Assembly: GCA_963798505.1 (NCBI GenBank)
Contig: CAWCTX010000005.1
Location: 620,001 to 684,000 of the forward strand
DNA length: 64,000 nucleotides
Origin: CAVWSM01 sp963798505
GTDB lineage: Bacteria > Actinomycetota > Actinomycetes > Jiangellales > Jiangellaceae
Direction of reading: 5' to 3'
Below the pieces are notes generated by a model that did not search any database, was not told the DNA's origin, and saw nothing but the letters and a program-made list of their open reading frames with translations. The translations under genes and the position numbers were made by a program. Positions 8,150-17,021 of this stretch are shown here, in pieces. How positions within the stretch are numbered: position 1 is the stretch's first letter; each line of letters begins with the position of its first letter.

Positions 8150-9235
8150 ACCTGCAGAAGACCTGGGATTCGGCAACGACGCCCGTTCGCGAGGGCTATG
8201 GTCGCCTCTCCAAGCCGGCGCAGCTCACCGTCAAGTTCGTGGGGTTCGTCGCCCTGTTGGTGTTCTTCTACACGCTGCCGCTGTGGGAGCCACCCCTGAT
8301 CCACACGCCTGACAGCGACTGGCCGACCGTCCTGTTCAACGTGGGCGTCTTTGCGCTCCTCGCGCTCGGGCTCAACATCGTCGTCGGCATGGCCGGGCTA
8401 CTCGACCTCGGCTACGTCGGCTTCTACGCAGTCGGGGCCTACTCCGTGGCGGTCTTCTCCTCGCCAAACAGTGAGCTCGCCACCGAGTACCCGTGGCTCG
8501 TCTGCGTGCCCATCGCGATCGCGCTGACGATGCTCGCGGGCGTCATCCTCGGCACCCCGACGCTACGGCTGCGCGGTGACTATCTCGCGATCGTGACGCT
8601 GGGCTTCGGCGAGATCGTCCGGCTTACCGCGGTCAACTCGGAGTTCCTCGGCGGATCTCGCGGTATTACCGAGATCCCGCACCCACCCGGCACCAGACCC
8701 AACGGGCGACCGCTGTTCGGCGTGCTCGACGCGTCGCCGTACTACTACCTCGTGCTGACGCTGATCTTGATCACGATCCTGTTCGTCCGCGAATCTCGAA
8801 CGTAGCCGGGTCGGTCGAGCCTGGGTGGCAATCCGCGAGGACGAGGATGCAGCTGAGCTGATGGGCGTGCCCACGTTCAAGTTCAAGCTGTGGGCGTTCA
8901 CCATGGGCGCGGCGGTCGGTGGCCTTGCCGGCGCGACGTTCGCCGGAAAGCCCGGCTTCGTCAACCCCCAGAGCTTCCCGGTGCTCATCTCGATCCTGAT
9001 CCTTGCCGCCGTCGTCCTCGGTGGTGCCGGCAACCGGATCGGCGTCATCGTGGGCGCGGTCATCGTTGCGTATCTCCCCGAGCGGTTCCGCGAGTTCGCC
9101 GAGTACCGCTTCCTCATTTTCGGTGCCGTACTCGTCGTCGTCATGATCTTCCGCCCGCAGGGGTTGATCCCCAACCGAAGACGAGCCGTCGAGTTCAAGG
9201 ACCGGCAGAAGGAGGCGGAGGTCATCAATGTCTGA
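8146..9235 (+). CDS. livM: Branched-chain amino-acid ABC transporter permease LivM (one-base frameshift)
   Basis: Second channel subunit of the Liv transporter, about 360 residues once repaired. Hydrophobic segments and the typical FNVGVFALLALGLNIVVGMA and LRLRGDYLAIVTLGFGEIVR lie in the first frame, which stops at 8803. The continuation, LERSRVGRAWVAIREDEDAA through VMIFRPQGLIPNRRR, is in the next frame. Deleting one C at 8787/8788 joins them exactly in the family order. A lesion here would kill the transporter although the other four genes look sound, so an error in the sequence is the simplest reading. It overlaps livH by four bases and livG by eight. Confidence 0.85.
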
Positions 9236-10032
9236 GACCACGCCGATGATGGGTGCATCCGAGTTGGATGCCACAAAGCTCCTCGAGCTTGACAATGCGA
9301 CCCTGCGCTTCGGCGGTGTCACGGCGCTCGATGCCGTTTCCTTCCACATCAATCAGGGTGAGATTCTTGGCTTGATCGGTCCCAACGGTGCCGGCAAGAC
9401 AACTGCGTTCAACATCATGACTGGCGTCTACCGGCCGACGTCGGGACAGGTACGGTTCGAAGGAAGGCCACTCGGACGACTCAAGCGGTTCGAGATCACC
9501 AAGCTCGGCATCGCGCGGACCTTCCAGAACATCCGGCTCTTCCCGGAGATGACCGCTCTCGAGAACGTCATGGTGGGTGCTGATGCGCGGCACAAGACGA
9601 GTGTTGTCGGGGCCCTGCTGCGGTTGCCCCGGCACCGGCGCGAGGAGGAGGAGGGCCGCGCTCGGGGGCTGGAGCTACTGGAGTTCGTTGGCATCCGCGA
9701 TCGGGCACACGCCGCGGCCCGCAACCTTCCGTACGGCTATCAGCGCCGCCTGGAGATCGCCCGGGCCCTGGCGACGGAGCCGAAGCTGCTCTGCCTCGAC
9801 GAGCCAGCGGCTGGCTTCAACCCGGCGGAGAAAGCCGACCTGCAGCAGCTGATCCGCAAGATCCGCGACCGCGGCTACACCGTGCTCTTGATCGAGCACG
9901 ACATGCGGCTCGTGATGGGTGTCACCGAACGGATTGTCGTGCTCGAGTTCGGCCGCAAGATTGCTGAGGGGACACCGGCCGAGGTGCGTGACAACCCGGC
10001 CGTCATCGCTGCCTACCTGGGAGAGACCACCG

Positions 10033-10043
<11 letters not shown>
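9228..10043 (+). CDS. livG: Branched-chain amino-acid ABC transporter ATP-binding protein LivG
   Basis: Cytoplasmic ATPase subunit of 271 residues. It has Walker A GPNGAGKTTAFN, a variant signature in YGYQRRLEIARALATEPK, and Walker B with the catalytic Glu in LLCLDEPAAGFNP. The switch His is in LLIEHDMRLVMG, and the C-terminal LivG-type tail follows (IAEGTPAEVRDNPAVIAAYL). It overlaps livM upstream and livF downstream (ATG 10033 lies before its stop), consistent with one operon. Confidence 0.95.
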
Positions 10044-10750
<707 letters not shown>

Positions 10751-10810
10751 CGCATTCGCACGACAACCTAGGTCAGCAGCGGCGCGACCAACAGCCCCGG
10801 CAGGTGATCG

Positions 10811-10830
10811 GCGACGGGTTGCGACGGGTT
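10811..10830. repeat. Two tandem copies of a 10-base unit
   Basis: GCGACGGGTT occurs twice in a row, followed by AGGGGG and a short GTCGC/GCGAC inverted pair. It lies in the 232-base spacer between livF and the acetyltransferase, which otherwise shows nothing recognisable. It could be a regulator site or chance. Confidence 0.4.
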
Positions 10831-10982
10831 AGGGGGTTTCGTCGCATACGCGACAAACTCGGCGTACGCTCCCGCTAGGCCGTACCCACTCCACACCGCG
10901 CAGCGGGCGCCCGACCGCGCGGACAGAGCAGGCAGCCTGACGTGGCCATTCAGGCGCGTTCATCACTGCAGGAGGAGGAGCG

Positions 10983-11597
10983 GTGCCGCGACCGATCGTC
11001 ACGGTCAGGGACGCGTCCATGAACGACGCCGGCCAGCTGCTGCCGCTGTGGATGGACCTCGTCTCCAGCTCCGGCCTGGCGGCCCGCTCGGAGTCGGCAC
11101 CAACCCTTGACGGCGCGGTCCGTCGGATCGCCGAGGTCGCGCTGTCGCCCGACCGTCGACTGCTGGTCGCCGACCTGGACGACGCCGTCGCCGGCATGGC
11201 CTATGTCGAGGTCTCCCGGGTGACCCCGCTGCATGACACGCGCGCCGTCCACCTGGCCTATCTGCACGTCGCCCGCGCGGCACGCCGTCGCGGTGTCGGG
11301 CACGCCCTGATGAGCGAAACGGTTGCCTGGGCCGCCGTCAAGGAGGCCGACCACGTCGTCGTCGACGTTCACCCGGGCGACCGCGAGGCGCATCGGTTCT
11401 GTGCGCGCCTCGGCTTGACGCAGCTGCACGTCCAGCGCATGGGGACGGTCGCCCAGGTGCGGCGCCGGCTCGTCTCCGACGCGGTGCCTGACGGGCTGCC
11501 GCGCCCTAGCGTGCTGCGCAACCGCGTCCGTCAGGTGATCAGCGAAGGGCGCGCCAAGCGCTCCGCCGAAAACCTCCAGCCGTCGGACGGTGCCTGA
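10983..11597 (+). CDS. GNAT-family N-acetyltransferase
   Basis: Protein of 204 residues with one GNAT fold. The acetyl-CoA pyrophosphate-binding motif A is LHVARAARRRGVGHALMSE, flanked by the strand VDLDDAVAG-type beta region and a C-terminal VDVHPGDREAHRFCARLG. GTG 10983 is preceded by the very strong AGGAGGAGGAG at about 10971-10980. The acceptor substrate is not predictable. The last about 55 residues are basic and unlike the core fold. It converges on the thioesterase gene with a single base between the two genes. Confidence 0.85.
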   Translation: MPRPIVTVRDASMNDAGQLLPLWMDLVSSSGLAARSESAPTLDGAVRRIAEVALSPDRRLLVADLDDAVAGMAYVEVSRVTPLHDTRAVHLAYLHVARAARRRGVGHALMSETVAWAAVKEADHVVVDVHPGDREAHRFCARLGLTQLHVQRMGTVAQVRRRLVSDAVPDGLPRPSVLRNRVRQVISEGRAKRSAENLQPSDGA

Positions 11598-11598
11598 C

Positions 11599-12051
11599 TC
11601 AGTCGCGTCGCGGCCGCAACGCGCAGGTCAGGCGGGCCGTGCAGATGCGTTGTTCCCGGTCGTCGCTGATGACGATCTCGTACGTCGCCAGCGTCCGGCC
11701 GGTGTGCACCGGGGTTGCTACACCGGTCACCCACCCCGACCGGGCCGAGCGGTGGTGAGTGGCGTTGAGCTCGATGCCGATCGCGATCGCTTCCGGGCTG
11801 GCGTGGATGGTCGCAGCGATCGAGCCGAGCCCCTCGGCGAGCACCGCTGACGCGCCACCGTGCAGGAGGCCGTACGGCTGGGTGTTGCCCTCCACTGGCA
11901 TCCGACCGACCACACGATCGCGGCTTGCCTCGAGCAGCTCGATGCCCATCCGCTCATGAAGGGGTGCATCCGGAATCTGCGCCAGGGCCGCGGCCTCGCC
12001 TTCCCAGTCGACGTTGCCCGCTGCAGGAACCGGGCCAGGGTCATGTGTCAT
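11599..12051 (-). CDS. PaaI-type hotdog-fold thioesterase
   Basis: Acyl-CoA thioesterase-like protein of 150 residues. The hotdog-fold motif LLHGGASAVLAEGLGS carries the conserved His-Gly-Gly and catalytic acidic residue, and IAIGIELNATHHRSARSG and HTGRTLATYEI are typical of the PaaI/DUF4442-like group. Start ATG 12051 reads MTHDPGPVPAAG. It is divergent from polA, and the polA promoter motif overlaps its start codon. The substrate is unknown; menaquinone-pathway (DHNA-CoA) and phenylacetyl-CoA hydrolases belong to this group. Confidence 0.85.
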   Translation of the reverse strand: MTHDPGPVPAAGNVDWEGEAAALAQIPDAPLHERMGIELLEASRDRVVGRMPVEGNTQPYGLLHGGASAVLAEGLGSIAATIHASPEAIAIGIELNATHHRSARSGWVTGVATPVHTGRTLATYEIVISDDREQRICTARLTCALRPRRD

Positions 12052-12067
12052 AGCGGCAGACTAGGGT
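12045..12067 (+). promoter_or_regulatory. PafBC/RecA-NDp-type promoter of polA
   Basis: GTGTCATAG at 12045-12053, eight bases, then TAGGGT at 12062-12067. This matches the actinobacterial RecA-independent DNA-damage promoter (TTGTCRGTG-N8-TAGGGT, bound with PafBC). Seven bases after the -10 comes GTG 12075, so the mRNA is probably leaderless. The same arrangement occurs before uvrA, uvrB and uvrC in this window. Confidence 0.72.
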
Positions 12068-12074
12068 GGCGCGC

Positions 12075-14777
12075 GTGGTTGACACCCTCGGGACCGCCGA
12101 CGACGCACGCCCCCGGCTGCTGCTGCTCGACGGGCATTCGCTGGCCTATCGCGCCTTCTATGCCCTGCCGGTGGAGAACTTCTCGACAACCACGGGCCAG
12201 CCGACCAACGCGGTCTACGGGTTCACCTCCATGCTCATCAACGTCCTCCGCGACGAGCAGCCCACGCATGTGGCGGTGGCGTTCGACGTGTCCCGGTCGA
12301 CGTTCCGCACCGCCGAATACGCCGACTACAAGGCCAACCGCACCAAGGCGCCCGACGAGTTTCACGGCCAGGTGAGCCTGGTCAAAGAGGTGCTCGACGC
12401 GCTGCAGGTCCGCTACCTCGAGGCCGAGAACTACGAGGCCGACGACGTACTGGCGACGATGGCGTCGCGCGCGGCGCGTGAGGGCTTCGAGGTGCTGATC
12501 TGCACCGGCGACCGCGACGCCTTCCAACTGGTCGACTCCGACACGACGATCCTCTACGTCCTGCGCGGTGTCTCCGAGTTCACCCGCATGACGCCCACGG
12601 CCGTCGTCGACCGTTACGGCATCCCGCCCGAGCGCTACCCCGACCTCGCCGCTCTTGTGGGCGAGTCCAGCGACAACCTGCCCGGTGTCCCGGGCGTCGG
12701 CCCCAAGACCGCCGCTAAGTGGCTCACCACCTATGGGTCGCTCAACGACGTCGTCGCGCATGTCGACGAGATCAAGGGCAAGGTGGGCGACGCGCTCCGC
12801 GAGCATCTCGCCCAGGTGCTGCTCAACCGTCAGGTCAACCAGCTGGTCCGCGACCTCCCGCTGCCGGTCGAGCCCGACGAGCTGCGTTGGACCTCGTGGG
12901 ACCGAGAGCGGGTGCACCAGGTGTTCGACACGCTGCAGTTCCGCGTGCTGCGCGACCGGCTTTACGACTACCTCGCCCCGGCTGCTCCGGGCGCCGAGGA
13001 GGGGTTCGACGTCGAGCACCATGTGCTGGCGCCCGGCGACGTCAGAGCGTGGCTCGAGGTGCACGCCAGCGGCCCGGGACGTACGGGCTTGCACGTGCAC
13101 GGCAGCTGGGGAGCTGGTGTCGGTGACGTTCGCCGCCTCGCGCTGGCCACCGCCGACGGCGACGGAGTCTCGATCGATCCGACCCAGGTCACGCCCGACG
13201 ACGAAGCCGCGCTCGTGGCGTGGGTCGCCGAGCCGTCTCAACCCAAGGTGCTGCACGCGGCTAAGGGTCCGCTGCTCGCGCTCGCGGCGCGGGGCTGGCC
13301 TCTGGCCGGGCTCGCCGCCGACACCGAGCTGTCCGCGTTCATCGTGCTGCCCGGGCAGCGGTCCTACGAGCTGTCCGACCTGGTGCTGCGGTTCCTCACC
13401 CGCGAGCTGCGTTCCGACGACGACAGCGGCGATATGCAGCTCTCGCTCGACGGGGGAGACGAAGACCAGAGCGCGCGCGACGATGTCGTACGTGCGCGTG
13501 CGGTCATCGATCTCGCCGACGCACTGGACGAGGAGCTCACCAAGCGCGGCGGTCGACAGCTGCTCGACGAGGTCGAGCTCCCCCTGGTCGGGGTGCTCGC
13601 TGAGATGGAGCAGGCGGGCATCGCGATCGACGTCGAGCTGCTGTCCTCGCTCGAGGCGCACTTCGCCGCGGAGGTGAAGCAGGCTGCGGATGCTGCCTAC
13701 GGGGCGATCGGCCGGGAGGTCAACCTCGGGTCGCCCAAGCAGCTGCAGGTCGTCCTGTTCGACGAGCTGCACATGCCCAAGACCAAGCGCACCAAGACCG
13801 GCTACACGACCGACGCCGAAGCGCTGGCCGAGCTCCACGCCCGCACCGAGCATCCGTTCCTCGAGGCGTTGCTGCGTCACCGCGACGCCACCAAGCTGCG
13901 CACCACAGTCGAAGGACTGCTCAAGTCAGTGTCCGACGATGGCCGCATCCACACGACGTTCAACCAGACGATCGCGGCCACGGGACGGTTGTCGTCAACA
14001 GACCCCAACCTGCAGAACATCCCGATCCGCACCGACGAAGGTCGCCGCATCCGCGAGACGTTCATGGTCGGCTCCGGCTACGAGTGCCTGCTGACGGCCG
14101 ACTACAGCCAGATCGAGATGCGCATCATGGCGCATGTCTCCGAGGACAGCGCGCTCATCGAGGCGTTCGAGTCGGGCGCCGACTTCCACGCAACGACGGC
14201 GGCGCGGGTCTTCGGCGTGCCGACCGACGCGGTGCAGCCCGAGATGCGCGCCAAGATCAAGGCGATGAACTACGGGCTGGCCTACGGCCTGTCGTCGTAC
14301 GGCTTGTCGCGCCAGCTCGGCATCGACGTCACCGAGGCACAGGGCCTCATGGACGAATATTTCGAGCGGTTCGGGGGAGTGCGTGACTACCTGCGCACGG
14401 TCGTCGACCGGGCCCGCCGGGAGGGCTACACCGAGACCCTCCTAGGTCGCCGGCGCTACCTGCCCGATTTGACCTCCGACAACCGTCAGCGACGCGAGAT
14501 GGCCGAGCGCATGGCACTCAACGCCCCGATCCAGGGCTCGGCGGCCGACATCATCAAGGCCGCGATGCTCGGCGTCCACCGGGAGCTGCGGGCCGAGGGA
14601 CTCTCGTCCCGGCTGCTTCTGCAGGTGCACGACGAGCTCGTGCTGGAGGTGGCCCCGGGCGAGCGAGCTGCGGTGGAGGCGCTGGTCCGGCGGGAGATGG
14701 GTGCCGCCTACCCGCTGCGGGCGCCCCTGGAGGTCTCCGTCGGGGTTGGCCGTACGTGGCAGGAGGCCGGCCACTGA
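12075..14777 (+). CDS. polA: DNA polymerase I
   Basis: Repair and Okazaki-fragment polymerase of 900 residues. The N-terminal 5'-3' nuclease domain (about 15-310) has LLLLDGHSLAYRAFYALP and SDNLPGVPGVGPKTAAKWL. The central 3'-5' exonuclease-like domain lacks the metal-binding acidic motifs (around VLHAAKGPLLALAARGW), as in other actinobacterial enzymes, so proofreading is unlikely. Polymerase motif A is LLTADYSQIEMRI, motif B RAKIKAMNYGLAYGLSSYG and motif C LLLQVHDELVLEV. GTG 12066 is in frame but lies inside the -10 box; GTG 12075 is the expected first base of the transcript and is preferred. Confidence 0.97.
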   Translation: MVDTLGTADDARPRLLLLDGHSLAYRAFYALPVENFSTTTGQPTNAVYGFTSMLINVLRDEQPTHVAVAFDVSRSTFRTAEYADYKANRTKAPDEFHGQVSLVKEVLDALQVRYLEAENYEADDVLATMASRAAREGFEVLICTGDRDAFQLVDSDTTILYVLRGVSEFTRMTPTAVVDRYGIPPERYPDLAALVGESSDNLPGVPGVGPKTAAKWLTTYGSLNDVVAHVDEIKGKVGDALREHLAQVLLNRQVNQLVRDLPLPVEPDELRWTSWDRERVHQVFDTLQFRVLRDRLYDYLAPAAPGAEEGFDVEHHVLAPGDVRAWLEVHASGPGRTGLHVHGSWGAGVGDVRRLALATADGDGVSIDPTQVTPDDEAALVAWVAEPSQPKVLHAAKGPLLALAARGWPLAGLAADTELSAFIVLPGQRSYELSDLVLRFLTRELRSDDDSGDMQLSLDGGDEDQSARDDVVRARAVIDLADALDEELTKRGGRQLLDEVELPLVGVLAEMEQAGIAIDVELLSSLEAHFAAEVKQAADAAYGAIGREVNLGSPKQLQVVLFDELHMPKTKRTKTGYTTDAEALAELHARTEHPFLEALLRHRDATKLRTTVEGLLKSVSDDGRIHTTFNQTIAATGRLSSTDPNLQNIPIRTDEGRRIRETFMVGSGYECLLTADYSQIEMRIMAHVSEDSALIEAFESGADFHATTAARVFGVPTDAVQPEMRAKIKAMNYGLAYGLSSYGLSRQLGIDVTEAQGLMDEYFERFGGVRDYLRTVVDRARREGYTETLLGRRRYLPDLTSDNRQRREMAERMALNAPIQGSAADIIKAAMLGVHRELRAEGLSSRLLLQVHDELVLEVAPGERAAVEALVRREMGAAYPLRAPLEVSVGVGRTWQEAGH

Positions 14778-14939
14778 TGACGTTGTCGGTGGAGAGCAAT
14801 TGGTGAACGTCGGGACGAATGCGTTTCATGTGCTCAAGCGCGGGCCACACTTTACCGAAGGTTTAGGAGAAGAGGTGGCAACGCCGGCTCCGAGATGCAA
14901 TGGTCGAAGAGCTGGACGTCTCCGAAGGGACGATGACAG

Positions 14940-16214
14940 TTGACTCGACTGGTCCGCACAATCGGCTTCACGCTCAGCGCTGCCTGCGCGCTCTCGCTGG
15001 CAAGCGCTGGTGCCGCGACGCCTGAGGGCGAGCCGACGCCTACCGCGGTCGAGCAGCGCGAGGATGTCGTCGTCTACACCTACCCGAGCTGGCTTGAGCG
15101 GCTCTTGGCCGACGCTTCCGATACCGATCCGCGCGGGGTGAGCACGCCGACGGTCGAGTCGACCGTCGAGCTGCCGGCTGCACCACAGCCCGGCGACGCC
15201 CTGCCGGTGGCGGCGGAGGTGGTCGGCGCGGGGGCGCTTGGGATCCCGGTTCCGGTCCTCGCCGCCTACATGGCGGCGGCCGACCGGCTAGCCGTTGTCG
15301 ACCCCGCGTGCCAAATGCGGTGGCCGGTGCTGGCCGGCATCGGACGCATCGAGTCGGCCCACGCCCGCAGCGGGCGGGTCGACGCCACCGGGAAGGCCGT
15401 CCCCATTGTCGGTCCGGTGCTAGACGGTCGACCCGGCGTAGCAGCCATCCGCGACTCCGATGGTGGCCGCTGGGACGGCGACATCGTCTGGGACCACGCG
15501 GTGGGCCCCATGCAGTTCATCCCCGGCACGTGGCGTGCGTTCGGCGCCGACGGCTCTGGCGACGGCGTGGCCGACCCGCACAACGTCAAGGACGCGGCTC
15601 TGGCAGCGGGGCTTTATCTGTGTGCTGGAGACAGCGATGTGGGCACGCCGGCTGGCTTGGCCACCGCGCTCCGCCGCTACAACAACTCCGCCGCCTACGT
15701 CGCGACGGTGATGCAATGGATCGCCTCGTACGAGTCGGGGCAGGTTGTCCCCACCGTGGGTGTGCCCGCGACGCCGGCCGAGACGGCGGTGCCACCGACA
15801 CCTCCGTCCGAGCCGGTCGTTCCGGTGGGCGGGGCACCCGCCAGCCCGACGCCGATCCCCACGAGCCCGATCCCCAGCCCGACGCCTCCAGGTCCTGACC
15901 CGAGTCCGACACCGAGCCCGACGACGCCGACTCCGACTCCGGACCCGACCACGCCGACGCCGGACCCGACGACGCCGACTCCGGACCCGACCACGCCGAC
16001 CCCGGACCCGACCACGCCGACCCCGGACCCGACGCCGACTCCAGATCCGACCACGCCGACCCCGGACCCGAGCCCGACACCCACCGAGACGCCGCCGGCG
16101 GATCCGACTCCTGAGCCGACGGCTACCGAGCCGGCCGGGGCCCCGGCCGCCACGGAGCCGGCCACTGCGCCCGACGAAGCGCTCGCGGACTCGGCGGCAG
16201 CACCTGCCGGCTGA
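14940..16214 (+). CDS. Secreted lytic transglycosylase (SLT/MltB-like) with Pro-Thr-Asp tail
   Basis: Exported peptidoglycan-cleaving enzyme of 424 residues. A Sec signal peptide (about 1-25) ends near ASAGAATP. The catalytic domain lies at about 95-255, with Glu138 in GRIESAHARSG and the substrate-groove motif GPMQFIPGTWRAFGADG; it continues DPHNVKDAALAAGLYLC and LRRYNNSAAYV. The remaining about 165 residues are a proline/threonine-rich, wall-spanning-type tail built on PTTPTPD units. TTG 14940 is the first start in frame, with AAGGGA about ten bases ahead. A strong terminator follows, so it is probably a single-gene unit. The 162 bases before it show no recognisable riboswitch. Confidence 0.85.
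   Translation: MTRLVRTIGFTLSAACALSLASAGAATPEGEPTPTAVEQREDVVVYTYPSWLERLLADASDTDPRGVSTPTVESTVELPAAPQPGDALPVAAEVVGAGALGIPVPVLAAYMAAADRLAVVDPACQMRWPVLAGIGRIESAHARSGRVDATGKAVPIVGPVLDGRPGVAAIRDSDGGRWDGDIVWDHAVGPMQFIPGTWRAFGADGSGDGVADPHNVKDAALAAGLYLCAGDSDVGTPAGLATALRRYNNSAAYVATVMQWIASYESGQVVPTVGVPATPAETAVPPTPPSEPVVPVGGAPASPTPIPTSPIPSPTPPGPDPSPTPSPTTPTPTPDPTTPTPDPTTPTPDPTTPTPDPTTPTPDPTPTPDPTTPTPDPSPTPTETPPADPTPEPTATEPAGAPAATEPATAPDEALADSAAAPAG
15918..16068 (+). repeat. Coding tandem repeat, 21-base period (PTTPTPD)
   Basis: About six near-identical 21-base units (CCGACCACGCCGACSCCGGAC-like, with one 18-base and one 27-base variant) encode PTTPTPD units from residue 327. Third-position changes among copies keep the amino acids the same, so selection is on the protein. 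Unit number is likely to vary between strains. Confidence 0.8.
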
Positions 16215-16233
16215 CGCCTGATCCACGATCAGC

Positions 16234-16266
16234 AACCCCTTCGACCGTCCAGGTCGGAGGGGTTTT
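16234..16266 (+). terminator. Rho-independent terminator after the transglycosylase gene
   Basis: A 13-pair stem (16234-16246 with 16252-16264, one G-T wobble), five-base loop GTCCA and a TTTT run at 16263-16266, twenty bases past the stop codon. Confidence 0.85.
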
Positions 16267-16350
16267 CGTCGCGCACGTCTGAAGATCACAGATCCACAAC
16301 AAGATCGTGTGACGGAATCGACATGCGAGATTCACCCCTGATAGAACCTT

Positions 16351-16366
16351 GTTACTTGGCAGTAAC
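16351..16366. promoter_or_regulatory. Perfect inverted repeat GTTACT-N4-AGTAAC
   Basis: A 16-base palindrome in the AT-richer stretch ahead of the membrane-protein gene at 16437. Its size and symmetry suit a dimeric repressor such as a TetR-family protein; no regulator gene is adjacent. Two-gene operon 16437-19354 would be the target. Confidence 0.45.
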
Positions 16367-16436
16367 CCTCGCGTTTAACTACAAAGGTTCGTCTTTGCCC
16401 AATCGGGCCCTTATCCACAATCGGAGCGTGTCAGTC

Positions 16437-17021
16437 ATGCGCCAGACCGTCCTTGGGGGTGCGCTGCTAGCCATCGCAGCAGCTCTCCTGGTTCTCCTCG
16501 GCGAGAGCCTTGGACTCGAGATCGAGCAGGTCGCCTTGCTCGGCGCCACCCTTGGCGCCGTCCTTGGTCTGACGCCGGACCGCACGCCCGGCAGCCGCCT
16601 GGCAGGGTTCGCGGTCGGGCTTGCCGCGGCATGGATCGGGTTCGGTCTGCGGGCTGCCGTGCTGCCGGACTCGACCACGGGTCGGGCCGTCGCGGTCCTG
16701 ATCGTGCTTGGGCTCTGCCTCGCCGTCGCCGCTGCGACCCGTGGGCGGCTGCCGCTGTGGAGCACGTTGCTCGGTGTCGCCGCGCTCGTCGGCGCCTACG
16801 AGGAGACCTACACCCTGGCGCCGAGCAGGTTCCTCGACGAATCCATCACTGCTGTGACCACGGTGCTGCTCGCCGCCGGCATCGGCTTCTTTGCCTCGTC
16901 CATCCTCGGCCCGGTCGTGCAGAACCGGCGCGAGCACGAGGCACCCGCCCTGACTCCCGACACGGACGACGAGTCCGTGTCGTTCGACGAGATGCTCGAC
17001 ACGCAGGAGACCAACCGATGA
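16437..17021 (+). CDS. Hypothetical membrane protein
   Basis: About 194 residues with five hydrophobic segments, for example LGGALLAIAAALLVLLGESL, VALLGATLGAVLGL, LAGFAVGLAAAWIGFGL, VAVLIVLGLCLAVAAAT and TTVLLAAGIGFFASSILGP, and a polar acidic C-terminus (TPDTDDESVSFDEMLDTQE). I do not recognise the family. ATG 16437 has GGAG at 16423-16426; GTG 16428 and an upstream ATG 16323 are also in frame. Its stop overlaps the next ATG (ATGA), so it is coupled to the secreted Pip-like protein and may anchor or energise it. Confidence 0.75.
   Translation: MRQTVLGGALLAIAAALLVLLGESLGLEIEQVALLGATLGAVLGLTPDRTPGSRLAGFAVGLAAAWIGFGLRAAVLPDSTTGRAVAVLIVLGLCLAVAAATRGRLPLWSTLLGVAALVGAYEETYTLAPSRFLDESITAVTTVLLAAGIGFFASSILGPVVQNRREHEAPALTPDTDDESVSFDEMLDTQETNR

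Noticed and set aside
14778..14939. A c-di-AMP (ydaO) riboswitch ahead of the lytic transglycosylase, as seen for other wall hydrolases
   Set aside because: The spacer is only 162 bases and lacks the conserved ydaO segments.
15886..16080. CRISPR-like spaced repeats
   Set aside because: The units are contiguous, in frame and encode PTTPTPD; there are no spacers and no cas genes.
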